DNA of 64,000 nucleotides from Limnanthes douglasii subsp. nivea (GCA_036936605.1 JAUPFV010000001.1:121714771-121778770); one strand, 5' to 3'. Numbered from the stretch's first letter, positions 9,827 through 21,635 are shown. Notes: generated by a model from the sequence alone, not told the origin. Program-made: numbers and translations.

Positions 9827-10613
9827 CTATTCCAAGTACATCCGGAGATGCTCGATATTCCAAGGATGAGTCAAAACCCTTCCATCTTTGTCTTCCAACC
9901 AATATGTTCCCGGTTTAATTCTTTCAACAACTATGTAGGGACCTTCCCAAGTTGGGGCCAGCTTTCCGAACAACTTTTCTTTAGTGTGTAAGAAGACCTT
10001 TTTCAATACCTTGTCCCTTGGTTGGAAATCTCTTCTTTTAACTTTGGAAGCAAACCTGCTTCTCATAAATCCCTGATAGTGTGCAACTCTAAGGTGAGCT
10101 TTAACTCATCTTTCTTCTATCAAATCAAGTTGACCTCTGATTGCCACCTCGTTAGCGTGTTCGGAGAAGTTGTGAACACGAAAGGAGGGGAGAGTTGCCT
10201 CTATGGGAGCTAATGCATTCATCCCATAGACCAAAGCAAAGGGTGATTCTTGTGTTGCAGCCCCAGGTGTTGTCCGGTAGGCCCACAAGACCTCTTGTAG
10301 ATAACTAGGCCACTTCCCAGCAGCCCCTTCCAAATTCTTCTTTAAACCGGACAGTATAGTCCTATTAGCCACTTCAACCTGCCCATTTTCTTGTGGGTGG
10401 AAAGGTGAAGAAAAACAAATGTTGTATACCCCTTGAGGCACCGAAGCTCTCCATTTCCCTATTGTCGAACTGTGGCCCATTGTTTGTTGTTATCCTTTGT
10501 GGAACACCAAATCTGCAACAGATGTTGGATAAAATGAACTTTATAACAGCTTTTGATGTTGTCCCTGCTAGAGGGGCTGCTTCAATCCACTTCGAGAAGT
10601 AGTCTATGGCCAC
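9827..10613 (-). pseudogene. Integrase core and C-terminus, element B
   Basis: Minus strand, two frames. The first piece starts VAIDYFSKWIEAAPL without an ATG, directly after the deletion point, and runs through CRFGVPQRITTNNGPQFDN. The usual TDNG motif with the second catalytic Asp reads TNNG here (codon AAC). A frameshift near 10400 splits the next part, FHPQENGQVEVANRT through YLQEVLWAYRTTPGAATQE. The C-terminal piece (9827-10066) has KVFLHTKEKLFGKLAPTWEGPY and HPWNIEHLRMYLE before the stop. The zinc-finger N-terminus is deleted, so no active integrase can be made. Confidence 0.88.
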
Positions 10614-10614
10614 A

Positions 10615-10623
10615 GGTCGCCAA
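10615..10623 (-). other. Primer-binding site core, element B
   Basis: Minus-strand TTGGCGACC, two bases inside the 5' LTR. Elements C and A have TTGGCGACC and TTGGTGACC at the same offset. TGGCGAC fits the 3' end of some plant tRNA-Arg species (from memory). Only about nine bases remain before the deletion, so priming may be weak. Confidence 0.65.
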
Positions 10624-10625
10624 TT

Positions 10626-11052
10626 TGATGTGGATAATTATCACCTGAGGGTAGGCTTAGTAATTTGGTTGGTGTTTTATAGTAGTGTGTTGGTGTTATG
10701 TGTTTAGAGTAGAGAGTAGAGAGATAATTAAGCAGCCTGGTAGTAGTTAATTCTCATTACCCACACTTAATGCAGGTGGTTGGGTATTTATACCCTGATG
10801 TTTGGGCCCTTATGGGCTTTCGGGTCATGTTTAATGGACCCGGGTCATGTTCAAAGACCCATGAGCTCTAAGTAGGAGAGCAAGTAGCTTAGTCAAGAAG
10901 TGTTTAGGTTTTTTAGTACTTTTGTCATAGTTCGAACAGTCATATGGTCAGAGTGTTTGAAGTGATCTGTTCGGTTCGTGTGACTTGTCCGGTCCAGAGG
11001 CCTTGGACCGATCTGTCCTTGTCCGGGGAGCATGCAGAATTCGGACTCATCA
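10626..11052 (-). repeat. 5' LTR of Tat element B
   Basis: 427 bp, same length and ends as 5604-6030. The minus-strand TATAAATA box lies at 10785-10792. Followed by AATAG, the likely target-site copy of CATAG at 5599-5603. Confidence 0.93.
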
Positions 11053-13250
11053 AATAGTACCCTGCCAACAAGACTCTTTAGTTAAAGCTGTGTAACCACA
11101 ATGTGTTGATCCTTCTCTATCGTGTAGTTATTATAGGAAAATTTGAGATTTGTTCAATATGAGGTAATGCAACAAGGGCCTACTGAATGATCTTTTATAG
11201 AACCCCTCTTAAAACCAAAAATACATGAGCTTTGTACTTCAGTTTTTTTTGCAGAAGCTTTGTCTTTAAGTAAAACTCAGTTAGTGATAAACTTTATTAT
11301 ATCGTTCCTCCAATCTTGAGAATTCATGACAGATACCTGCAAGTTCTCTTCCATATCATCCTTCATTTCATAATTTGTGACTATGGAAGAACATTCTTGT
11401 ACAATGATCCAAGGGTATGCTTCAGAATAGACTATAGTGGCTAGAGAATTAGCCGCTAAATTTTCTGATCTTGGCACTAGTTCATACTTTACATGTTTAA
11501 AACCAATCGATATTTATTTTAATACCTTTAAGTACTTCACCAAATGATCTTTCATAGTTTCAGATTGTCCATGTGGTTGATGAATGACTAAAAATGAATC
11601 ACTCAATAGTTGGACCATTTGGCGCCACATATATTAGCCAATCTTAAGCCCATTGTTGATGCCTCATATTCTGATTCATTGTTGGATACTCTAAAACCAA
11701 AATGTATTACTTGGTCATTCTCCACGATATATCTGATTTTTATAACACATTCCTCAAGAGATAAGATGTTTGAAGTGCGCTTTAAAATATGACCTCGTTT
11801 TTTTTACGCTATGACAAATGCCAAAGCTAGTTTTTTCAATTTCAAGTATTTTTTTCTCAGCTTCCAATAAGATTTTAGTTATACAGAAAACAGGGCGGGA
11901 TAGTTATCAACTTCTCGTACCAATACTCCACCCACAACATAATTCGACACTTGTATGTACATTTTTCAGGATTTAACTTCAAGTTGATGGTTTCCTCGAT
12001 AGAAAAGGTTTATTAGAGGTCGGAGATGTGATCCTCCTCTTTAGGGATTTTCACCATCATGTCATCAATATAAACTTTTAAATTTCTTCCATTTGGGTTG
12101 GCAAATGCTTTATTAACCGATCGTTGATAAGTAGTTTCAGCATTCTTGAGCCCAAAATGCATTACTTTGTAATAATGAAGCCTTGTGTCAGTGTTGAAAG
12201 TAGTGGGATCCTGATTGTTCGGATCCATTTGTATCTGATTATACCCTGAAAAAAAATCCATGAAGGATAATAACTTATTCCCAGATGTGGAATCTACTAG
12301 CTGATCTATATAGGGCACTAGAATTGATCTTTAGGACAATCTCTGTTAAGATCTGTAAAACCAATCACATACACCATTTTCCATTTTTATTCTTGACTAT
12401 CATCGAATTGGCAGTCCAAAGACGATATTGGGATTCTTTAATTTGCCCTACCTTGGTTAAGAGATCCACTTCTTTGATTATAACTTCTGATTTTTCTGTA
12501 GAAAAAACTCTCTTTATTTGCACCACTGAACCCAAATCGGATTTGACAGACAGTTTGTGGCTGATAACACTTGCTAGTACTCCAGTTACATCATCACTGC
12601 ACTATGAAAACACATAAATTCTTAGATTAGAAGATTAATAATTTATACTTCAATTCTAAAGGTAATTTGAATCTGACCCTAATGTTTTTCCCTTCTGCCA
12701 GATGATGAATTTCAACCTCTTCGATTGGGATAATAGCCTAGGAGTCTCCCTTGGATCATCAATCTTGTTCGATTCCGTAGAGATCTCTACTAATTTCTAT
12801 TATTTTCCAGTCTCCACTACTTTCAATGATTTTTGGGCGAGAGCAGTGACATAACATTCCCTCGCCACGTTTGACTGCTTTGGATGACCTCTACTTAACC
12901 TCCAACGACATATTTTAAATATTGGTGAACAGTCGATGCTACTACATGCATCATAAAGAAACAAGATCTACCAAATATCTCAATATAAGACCTCAACCAA
13001 TCAACTACTACGAATCAAACCCTTACCATTTTCTTGAATGACCATTTTCCTAGCAAGGCCTCACCTTCGAATTCCCCAATTACACTTAAGTAGAGTTTCC
13101 CGTAAACCTTATTATGGTTCTATTTGAATTCTGAATAACCAAAGGAATTTTCATTTGTTTATTGGCTGATAAAAATAAAATATTTGTCGAACTGCATGTG
13201 TCAATCAAGATTTTGTATTTCATTGCCTTCAATAGATGCTCCCATTACCA
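11053..13250 (-). pseudogene. Element A pol: integrase N-part, RNase H domains, RT and protease, decayed
   Basis: Minus-strand continuation of element A beyond the nested element. At 11277-11477 the peptide MPRSENLAANSLATIVYSEA matches the second, archaeal-type RNase H found in Tat elements (C has PRSENTLADSLATI). RT is at 12013-12318: IDQLVDSTSGNKLLSFMDFF, GYNQIQMDPN, MHFGLKNAETTYQR and YIDDMM (catalytic Asp pair kept). Near 13190 the protease site reads IDTCSSTNILFL, with Cys in place of the catalytic-loop Gly of DTG. Many stops and frameshifts. Confidence 0.82.
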
Positions 13251-15135
13251 CAACATCTCCATGAGTTCCATAAATTTCCTTTAGGTTTACCCTCATAAAA
13301 AATGAAAGGAGCATGGTTCTGATAGAGGCGTGGAGACTAATTCCCTTCAAATTGAGTTGTCAAGTTGTTCACATGTATTTTCCTGGAGCAACTTGATGGT
13401 GCTGTTACAGTGTCTCCCCCAAAAATAGTTAAGGATTCGAAGTAGTGGCATAGTTCGGATACTTTCGATGTTCTCTCTGTTATCACACCAACTTGATTCC
13501 AGTCTGGATCGGGGTCTAAGTACTCTAAATCCACATCGAATCATTTCAGAATTACCATTGCATTTTCTTGTTTTAATGTTTCCATACTTTGTCTTTGAAA
13601 ATTTGGTGATGTAACCTAGGTTGTACTTGCGCTTCGTTGAGCACGTGTGTTAGTTTTCCTGCTACCTCCTTGTTTTATAAAAAAAAGTAGACAATTTCCC
13701 ACTTTCAATCAACGTTTGTACCTCTTGCTTCAAGGCAACGCAATCTTGGGTATCATGGCCCACATAATTGTGGTACGTACAAAAGCATGTATTTTTATTT
13801 TCTATGGGGGATTGAATTGGTGTTGGCCTTTGGAAATGTACAACATATATCATAAATGGTGGCTACATTTTCACATAATTCTTCAAACCATTCATACTGA
13901 CTTTTTCTAGGTCGATGTGAACCTTGTCCAGATTTTTTGGTCGGTAATTGACAATAGCTTGAGACTGAGTACTAGCTTGTGGGATAGAAATTGTGGGAAC
14001 ATATTTATTCTAATGTGGTACTCTTGACTTTTCGGTTTCCTCTATTATGATTTGTTTTCCGACCTAGTTCAATAATCATCCCCAAGTCATCATTTTCTTC
14101 TGAGTAACTAAATCAACCAAATCCCCTACATTAAGCCTTGTCTTAAAGAAGCAATAGCTACTTGCTCAAAACAATCAGCCAACCCATTCGTTGTATTCAC
14201 AAAATGGCTGATATAATCTTTTAAATACTCATTCGATTCTTGTGCGCAATGAATTATGGTGTCACCATTTCTTTTGAGCTATTTACTTCTTACAAACTGC
14301 CTTCAAAACGTCATCCAGAACATGTCAAAGTTTGTTATAGATCCTTGTGGCAGCCGGTTATACCATTTCAAGGCACTTCCTCTGAAAGTCTCCGAAAAGG
14401 CCCGACACAGCAGCTTATCATCGTCATTAAAATTTTAAACTGTTCGAGGTGATTATCAAGATCTTGACTTCTATCATATTTCTCCAGTTTCGAGCTATTA
14501 AAATGCCTCAGTAGATGCCCATGAATAATTTTTGAAAACAAAGGTGATTGCCTCCAATTATGACATTGGCTAAACATGTGATCCTCATCGGGAGTGGTTA
14601 AGATACCCAGTTCGGACTGGACAACAAACTGATCACTTAGCAAATAATCAATGTTGTGGTCTGTCGACCCTTTCATTTTACCTTGATAACCTTTATTTTT
14701 CCCTTTATCTTTTTTATCCATTTTCTTCCCCTCTTAATTCCCTTTACTTAATTTATTCTTTGAATGTTTTTAGTTAATATTTCTTTATTCTATAATTCGC
14801 TACTTGAAGAGTATGAAGAAATATCAGAGTTTGATTCTGTGGTTGAGTTTCCAACAAAATCTGACGTGTTCAACAATTGCTTAGCCTGATGTTTCAGCCT
14901 ACCTTTGGGCTTTCATGGCTTCGATCTCTGCCCTCAATTGATCACGTTATTCGTGCATGATATGTCTTTTTCTGTATTGTGATTTACATGAGACGTGTTA
15001 ACATGCTCGTTATCACCTCTTATCCCCTCATTCTCAAGAGGGGGATCAATTTGCAGGTCGAGATCCCTGACTCAAAGATATGTTAAGCATGATTCACGAG
15101 TCATGTTTTGAATAATGCTATTCGGGAACCTCACA
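13250..15135 (-). pseudogene. Element A gag, decayed
   Basis: Minus-strand pieces: 14368-14721 (TPDEDHMFSQCHNWRQSPLF, then FNSSKLEKYDRSQDLDNHLEQF, matching C gag ATPNEDTVFSRGRNWRQSLF and KMEKYDGSKDPDNHLEQF), 13662-13853 (CFCTYHNYVGHDTQDCVALK, a knuckle-like region) and 13337-13544 (EYLDPDPDWNQVG and SLTIFGGDTV, the gag-PR linker shared with C). The frame is broken between all of them. Confidence 0.8.
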
Positions 15136-15136
15136 C

Positions 15137-15154
15137 TCCCACCATGGTCACCAA
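15137..15154 (-). other. Primer-binding site, element A
   Basis: Minus-strand TTGGTGACCATGGTGGGA two bases inside the 5' LTR; aligns with the site of element C, which reads TTGGCGACCACAATGGGA. Confidence 0.6.
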
Positions 15155-15156
15155 TT

Positions 15157-15528
15157 TGGTGGTGGTAAAAACTGATCGGAGGGTATTTTTGGAAGTTATT
15201 TAAGTTGTGTATTAAATTCGTAGTTGAGAGTAGAGAGAGAATATAGGTGATTATATTTAATATCTAGAAAGAAAATATCCAACCCATTAAATGTTGTTTT
15301 TACCATATTTATAAGATTTCAAAGATCCGTGGCCCAACCGGGTCGATTCACATATTCAGGTCATTTCGGTGGGCTTGGAGGCCTAAGATTAGGTGAAATA
15401 AGCACTCAGCTTACTATACTAGACACATAGCTTACTCAACAGTGCTTTTATTATAGGACTAAACTACCCTATAAGAGACATCTGAACTGCTTTACACTTT
15501 CTACCTCCAAAAAAATCCAAACCTATCA
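15157..15528 (-). repeat. 5' LTR of Tat element A
   Basis: 372 bp, about 13% different from 346-714 by hand count, mostly transitions, as expected for an old methylated insertion. Confidence 0.88.
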
Positions 15529-16929
15529 ACAACGACCTCGGTAGTCTGGATAATCTACTTATTCGTCGTACATAGCAAGTCAAATTGCAAGAAAGAGACA
15601 ATAAACATTGATTTATTTCCCATGGTTAGAATTTTGAGAAATGTTTGAATATTTAAAAAATGGTTGAATATAATGGATTGGCTTGGGTCAAACCCAAACC
15701 TAAAAAGAAAACTCCATACAAAATAATTCTCAAGAAATTGAAATGTCTAAAATACCTCTAACTTACAAAATTTCTAAATTGAAACTAACTACCCACAATT
15801 AAACCCACCCATTATCACTATAATTAAACAACACTAACCTAACAAAAAAAATCCATACGATCGCATTGTTAATTATGGATTTAAGTGATTTAAAACACAA
15901 TATTAGTTGCAACATGGAAGATTTTCTTTCTTTTGGATGAGGAACCATTAATACATCATCTAAAGATACTAGTCGGTGTACATTTTAATCTTTTTCTTCT
16001 ACTAGTGTGTTTTTCGCTTGATGTGCATATCTCGATGTACAAACAAACGCACCCAGGTTGCATGATATTATGCAAAATCGTGCATAATGCCTCCGTGATT
16101 TGATGCAAAATTGATGGCCTTGTTCTTGCTCGATTTTGTATAATTTCATGTAGCCTCGTGTCCTATTTTACAAAAATCTATGCAATTGTGCGTGCGACTT
16201 TACCAAAATCGAGAAACTTTTGTATGCATTTTTTCAGTATTTGGAGTTTGATCATGCATGATTTACGTAGTTGTTTATTAAATGAATGAGAATATTTTGG
16301 TATTTTACTTTCATGTTTGTTGTAGGATCCGGAAGAACCATCATGTTCGATGGACGATTACTTGCATCTTTTGACTATCCAAAGCTATTACATTAAATGT
16401 GATTCAAACCCATAGGTTAAATCCAAATGAAATCACTTATGATTCATCACTTGTAATGTTAAAACGAAGATGGTAGTAAAATTGGAACAACTCATAAGAT
16501 GTATTGTAAATGTGAGAGGCACAATGTTCTTAAACTTAGGCTCAAACTTGGATTTGTAACAAGCAACGATAATATTCATCCAAGAAATATGGTTGCCCCT
16601 TCATGTTAAGGAGAAGTCCAATTGAAGGAATAACTGGTTACTTGAGATTGATAGTTAGAAATATAAAACGTAATCACGCACCGGTTTTATACTTGAATGG
16701 TCATTACTGAGCCGCTAGACTAAACGAGTTAGTTTGTAAACTGAAGACAATCAAATCTTTTCCAAGAGAGATATACCAGGTTTTAAAGACTCAAAACCCT
16801 AAAAATAGATCTAGCATACAATTTACAATGTTCGTAAAAAACATTGTGTTCAGAAAAGCAGGAAAAACTCAAGCGCGATACTTTTTGATAAACTAAAAGA
16901 GCACGAGTAATTTGTGTGAGAGAGAACTA
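15529..16929. other. Spacer leading into MULE remnant
   Basis: No intact ORF. The first 800 bases are AT-rich and unrecognised. From about 16330 to 16600 plus-strand fragments with Lys/Arg- and Cys-containing text may be the N-terminal region of the MULE transposase that follows, but I cannot align them securely. 16700-16930 is unrecognised. Confidence 0.4.
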
Positions 16930-17707
16930 ACGACACATTTCCTCAAGTTCATGTAGTGGATAGCACGTACAAGACTACAAGATACAAAATGCTTGTACTC
17001 AAAATTGTTGTTGTAACATCAACAAACAAGATATTTTGTATTTTTTTTTCATTTTTTGAGCTCCAAAAACAAACGAACTACAAGTTGGCTTTGAGTGTTC
17101 TAAAGATTGTGATGATGAATAATATTTTTGCATTTCTGAATATTATTATCACCGATAGGGAGTTATTGTTGATGCATGCTATTAAGGACATATTTCTGGA
17201 TTATACTCATATGTTATGCAAATGGCATATAAACAAGAACAGATATTTGCACATTAAAAAAGTTTTTCCCAAAGTATACATGGTCAATGAGTTTTTCAAA
17301 TTTGATGTTGTCGTTCCTCAATCAGCCACGGTAGAATAGTATAACAAAAATCTCACTGAGTTAACCCATTTGTTCTCATTTTATCCAACATTTATCGATT
17401 ATGGTATGAATAAATGGATAACAATATACGGGGAATTTTTTTAATATTGACATGAATGAACGTAAACATATAGGAAACTAAAGTAACAATCAGTAAGTTG
17501 TATTTTAATTTATAAATTTAGTTTTACGAGATTCAATTTTAAAGTTGTAATTTATTTATTCATGTGTTATAGGGCGGAGAGTGCTCACTCGAGCCTAAAA
17601 CGCGCACTTGGTACAAATATATGCAAATCTGAACAATTTTGGGAAAGTGTGCATGTTTTGCTTTATGCTGGACACTATGAAAGATTGGGTCCAAATATCA
17701 ATACTTA
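16930..17707 (+). pseudogene. MULE (Mutator-like) transposase, catalytic domain remnant
   Basis: The frame at 16956-17339 reads VDSTYKTTRYKM, then ITDRELLLMHAI and LCKWHINKN. These are hallmarks of the MULE/FAR1-type DDE transposase domain (the Asp of the STYK region, the Asp of TDRE, and the CxxH-type CKWH motif). It continues past a TAG as SYNKNLTELTHLFSFYP and KWITIYGEFF, and after an intron as AESAHSSLKRALG, another family motif. The ORF is broken by the TAG near 17337 and a TAA just before the intron. I found neither terminal inverted repeats nor a 9-bp target duplication. A domesticated FAR1-like gene is possible but unlikely given the stops. Confidence 0.8.
17493..17572 (+). other. Intron in MULE transposase remnant
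   Basis: 80 bp, GTAAGT donor and TTATAG acceptor, T-rich. Joining the sides gives NNQ-AESAHSSLKR, the expected family motif (usually TNRAESAH), which supports real exon borders. Confidence 0.7.
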
Positions 17708-20319
17708 GACCGAAATGATAAGTTCGTGGACTAAAATTTTAGAAATCAATTTTGTGAGTTATGGTCCCTAAAACAAAAGGTAATAATGGGGTATAATACA
17801 ATTTCGTTAACAATTAAACCTAATTACAATATACTATATAAGTATAAATTATGATAGATTTCCTTCAACCTATTATATATTTGAGTATGCCATTTTTTTA
17901 TACGTCTGACAATTTCAAACCCTAGTTTTTTCTCTTTTTCTCTCATTTTTCTTCTCTTTTTATCTTTGGAGGACTTTTTTCCAGATCAATCCAGGATATA
18001 ACTCATTGATTTTAAATTGATTCAAGGCATATAACAAGATTGAAGGAACTCAATCTATTGGTGGATCCAACTAATCTCAAGAGCAAGATCTCAAAGGCAA
18101 ATAATACAAAAAGGACTCGTACAATCTATCACTGTTAGGATAAGCAATATGAACAGTAAGTTTTATTCAATTTTTTCTTAGTAGTATAATCTATAGACAA
18201 AAAATATATTATTCGTAATTTATATATAATAGAATTATTAAGCAATTCAATAGGTTCCATCAATTTGTACTATATACATATCATAAAATTGGTATTAGGA
18301 TTGTATGTTTATATAAAAAATCAATTAAAAAGTATATCATTTTTAATTCTAGTAAAGACTCTTGTAATTGAGATTATATCTTAATTGACTTGGTTATGGT
18401 ATGGATTATGGTTTTATAACAAACATGTTCTTATTGATTTGTTTATAGACACATGATTATGATATTTTTATGAATTGATATAAATTATAGATGTAAAATT
18501 GAGATTTTTTTCTTTTAATTTACGGTGTATTTGTTCAAAAAAATGTTTTTCACATCCAATAAACACTGTATTTAAAGGAATTGATAAGACAAAATTGGAT
18601 AATAACTTATTGATAGAGTAACCACTAATGTTACTCCGACCGAGGGTTGTCCAAATATGTTCTCAATACCATTAACTTGTTGTCACTACGGCTGAACATT
18701 CCAACTTATTATAACATGAAGCTCGCTACAACAAGCGGCGCAGTTGTTATCACGAGGATAATAATTTCTTGCCATGGCTGGGTCAATCAGCTCAACGATA
18801 ACATTGTTTGCTAGGCTGGTTGGCCACAACAAAAGCAGTTGTTAACTGACTGGGTCGGTTGGATATAATGGCAACAATTAATGGTTAGGATAAATGTTTC
18901 CATGGTGGAAAGTGGCCCGCTATAGTTAAAATTAGATCATACAACAATGTACCTTGATTATATTTAGAAAATATTTAATATTTAAAAAAAACAACTGAGA
19001 TCTTCTTTTATTTTGTGGCGTGTGACGACATGATATGTGTTTGTATATTCTGAATTTTGTATGTGTATGTGGTTGAAATGAGATATGTGTTTATATGGAT
19101 ATGAATGACTAAAATTCTTCATATTATGGTTGGTGAATTATAAAATCAATCAATCGGTCCAAAGAAAGGTTAGTTGGTGGATTGAGGATCCTAGTGTCTA
19201 AATAGTTCATGGATTAAGTTTATTACAAATATTGGCGGCCTAAAGGAATGTCAATATTTGGCATTATTAATCATGAATAAAAAAAGCAACAAAAATTAAT
19301 CATTAATTTTTAACTCAAGTAAAGAGAATCAACTCGAATTAAGGTTGTCACCGGTACTTACCAAATAAAAAATTATATTAATGATGATTTTTCAAACTCA
19401 TAAATCAATGTTAGTATTTACCCAAATATATTTATTATTATTGTATGTTATTTTTACATATATTATTTAACATTGAAGCACATTTAAATTTAAATGATAT
19501 ACATCAAAAAAATGTGTATGTGTCAATTATTATATGTAAAGTTAATTTAAATACATATAGCCCATAAGGCAATGTAACCTTAGTTTAATGTGTTAATTTT
19601 TCCAATGAATGAAGATCATAGAATTATATTCGAACTGTTGTGATCATAGTGTGAAATTAATGGCTAAGAAGCATGCGGCCCTCACTAAATAAAGTTATCA
19701 TCAGGAGAAGAAATAATTTGAGGCATGAGGAAGTCACATAGGTTTACCTTGGAAATTATGAAATAGTGAATACCTTTGAAATTCCATGGGGTTATCCTGA
19801 CTCAAATTACTTGTGCAGTTGAGTCTTTTGGAGTAATTGAGGAAGGTTTTTCCAAGCTTTAATAAAGAAGAGATTAAGATTTTTATTGTTGCAACTCTCA
19901 ACCATGAAGTTTAATGAATAAGTAACAATAAGATAACATGTTTTGGGATGTCAATGATCGTCTCAAAGTTGAAAACATTTAAGATTGACATTACTAAATA
20001 ATTGTAATATTATGTGCATTTCATTTTTGTTCAGCGTGAGAAGTGGACAATTAGTAAAATGGCTTTTCATGCTACTCTGCAAAAGGAAATTCTGAAATAA
20101 GAACACTCTAATATGCATTAGGTTAGTTATCAATATGGAAAGCATACGTAAAAAACATGATAAAGCATTTAATAAGACTTATGTTCATGAGAAAAGAAAC
20201 AAAAGGAATCACTTATTGCATTATGATGTTTCTTTTTCTGAAAGAAGAGACATCTTAAAAGAGTAGTGTGAAAAGTACCAAGCTTAAATAAAAGTTAACA
20301 GTAATCTACCAACTTTGCT
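17708..20319. other. AT-rich spacer, no gene supported
   Basis: Contains a pyrimidine-rich stretch (17920-17970), a less AT-rich patch at about 18630-18870 without ORF, and scattered short ORFs of at most 60 codons. The last few hundred bases may be the decayed gag of copia element D, but no motif proves it. Confidence 0.4.
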
Positions 20320-20820
20320 TTGTTCATAACTCAATTTAGTTTAAGTTGCATAAAACACATGGTGGATTGGTACGGGTATGACCATTCACGTTGTAATTCT
20401 CTTAAGGATATGATAAGGAGTCAATGGCTCAATGATGGTGAAAGATCCACCCTTGAACTAAAGAGAAATTCGTGTTTAGTGTTTTTCAATTGTGATTTGC
20501 AGTTGTTGTTTCTAGTGAACATCCATTGTATTTTGAAATATATAAATAAGAATTTGGTATTTAACTCTAGTAAGAGACGTCTTAAAAGATATCTAGGAAT
20601 AATCAAGTAACTATTTATTTACATGATAATGTGATAGATAATAGATATTTAAAAATTACTAATAATTTGTATTTATAAAATACTATTAAGCATCACAAAG
20701 AAGTAATGAACATACATGTATCTCGGAAACTAAATTGAAAAGTTGAAATTAGGTAAACTTTGACACAAGCACATAAGTATATCTTAAAAATAAAAATAAA
20801 TAAGCTTGTCTTTAAAAGGT
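20320..20820 (+). pseudogene. Copia element D, possible protease/pre-integrase fragment left of element C
   Basis: A 96-codon frame (20320-20610) whose second half (STLELKRNSCLVFFNCDLQL) weakly resembles the link between protease and integrase in copia polyproteins. The main argument is position: clear copia integrase and RT text in the same direction resumes at 31040, directly after element C. Alignment is weak and this could be unrelated. Confidence 0.35.
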
Positions 20821-20825
20821 TTATT

Positions 20826-21203
20826 TGGTGAGGATTATTTTGGAATAAGGGTAATTTTGTCAGGTGTTTTAGAGAATTTAAAGGGTATTAAATGTTTGGG
20901 TGTTTTTTAGTGAGAGATTTAAGCTGTCTGGTTGTATTAAATATTTATTACCCTCATTAATGAAAGTGGTTGGGTATTTATACGCTTAATTATTGACCCA
21001 TGGGCTTTCGGGTCAAGTTGCAAAACCGGGTCGTGTTTAAAGACCCATTATTTTTTTAAGTAAATTAACACCTAGCTTAGTCAAAAGGTGTTTAGTGTTT
21101 TAGTACTTTTGTCCTGTCTGGATAGTTCAGTGGGTATCTATTGTCCGAATTACCCCTGTCCGGTTTTCTGAGCGAGCAGTGGTGAATAATTCCATACTCA
21201 TCA
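20826..21203 (-). repeat. 3' LTR of Tat element C
   Basis: 378 bp. Minus strand: begins TGATGAGTATGG, ends CCTCACCA. TATAAATA box at plus 20975-20982 (minus strand). Confidence 0.92.
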
Positions 21204-21219
21204 GTAGCCCCTTTTTTAG
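21204..21219 (-). other. Polypurine tract of element C
   Basis: Minus-strand CCTAAAAAAGGGGCTAC directly before the 3' LTR; shared with element B. Confidence 0.82.
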
Positions 21220-21359
21220 GTTTTGTCAAAGATTTTTTGCAGGACTAAAAAACTCATTTAGCCAATAACAACATTCTCCGGATCGCTCATGTATTTAGTT
21301 CAGGGTTTATCCGGACAGAGTTCTTCTCAGAATTCCAAGAATTTCGCTCTGGATCGTGG

Positions 21360-21539
21360 GACACGTGTCACGTTTTAATTCGTTCTACCATCCGTTTTCT
21401 TCCTAGAACGACGCTCCCACTAATCCCAAAATGCAAATCCTACATTTAATGTTTCTTACGTCAGCGCCGCCTTTAATCATTACCTTAGTCTCTTTGTTTT
21501 CTCCTAGGTATCAGTAATTTTTGCCTCACTAGTATAAAT
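21360..21539 (+). promoter_or_regulatory. Putative aORF promoter in element C
   Basis: GACACGTGTC at 21360-21369, TCAGCGCCG at 21461-21469 followed by TTTAATCATT, and TATAAAT at 21533-21539, at nearly the same distances from the aORF ATG as in element B. Confidence 0.6.
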
Positions 21540-21635
21540 TAATTTTTTTTAGTTTTTCACCATCTTCATCACTTTTACAATTTCTTCTTCTCATAACTTT
21601 TTATCTCTTCTCTCAAAACCTTTCTTGGGTATTTT

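Larger units (their letters stand above)
5604..11052 (-). mobile_element. Tat element B: deletion derivative nested in element A, with intact antisense ORF
   Basis: 5.45 kb, bounded by two 427-bp LTRs that differ at about 11 sites (2.6%). It lies in the integrase of element A: the flanks join in register with element C, and CATAG/AATAG beside the LTRs is probably a 5-bp target duplication with one change. Compared with C, the sequence from just after the primer site to within the integrase core is missing, so gag, PR, RT, both RNase H domains and the integrase zinc finger are gone. Retained are both LTRs, the primer site core TTGGCGACC, the integrase core and C-terminus (frameshifted), the 986-codon aORF and the polypurine tract. 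It must have been copied in trans if it moved in this form. At 1.3e-8 changes per site per year the LTRs suggest about 1 My. Confidence 0.9.
346..15528 (-). mobile_element. Tat-lineage Ty3/gypsy retrotransposon A (old, decayed, host of nested element B)
   Basis: An LTR retrotransposon whose gag-pol reads on the minus strand. Two similar LTRs (346-714 and 15157-15528) bound it. Between them, in minus-strand order, lie a primer site, gag, protease, RT, RNase H and integrase remnants, then a plus-strand antisense ORF next to the 3' LTR. That order and the antisense ORF are known traits of the Tat (Retand/Grande-like) lineage. The element is cut in integrase by element B at 5604-11052: the pieces either side join in alignment with element C. 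Without B it is about 9.7 kb, close to C (10.2 kb). The LTRs differ at about 13% of sites by my hand count, so it is the oldest of the three. All its ORFs are broken. I could not find a clean target duplication (GTGAC on the left, ACAAC on the right). Confidence 0.9.

Noticed and set aside
5604..11052. Element B as a solo LTR pair or a TRIM/LARD without coding capacity
   Set aside because: It carries recognisable integrase and an intact 986-codon ORF, so it is a deletion derivative of a Tat element.
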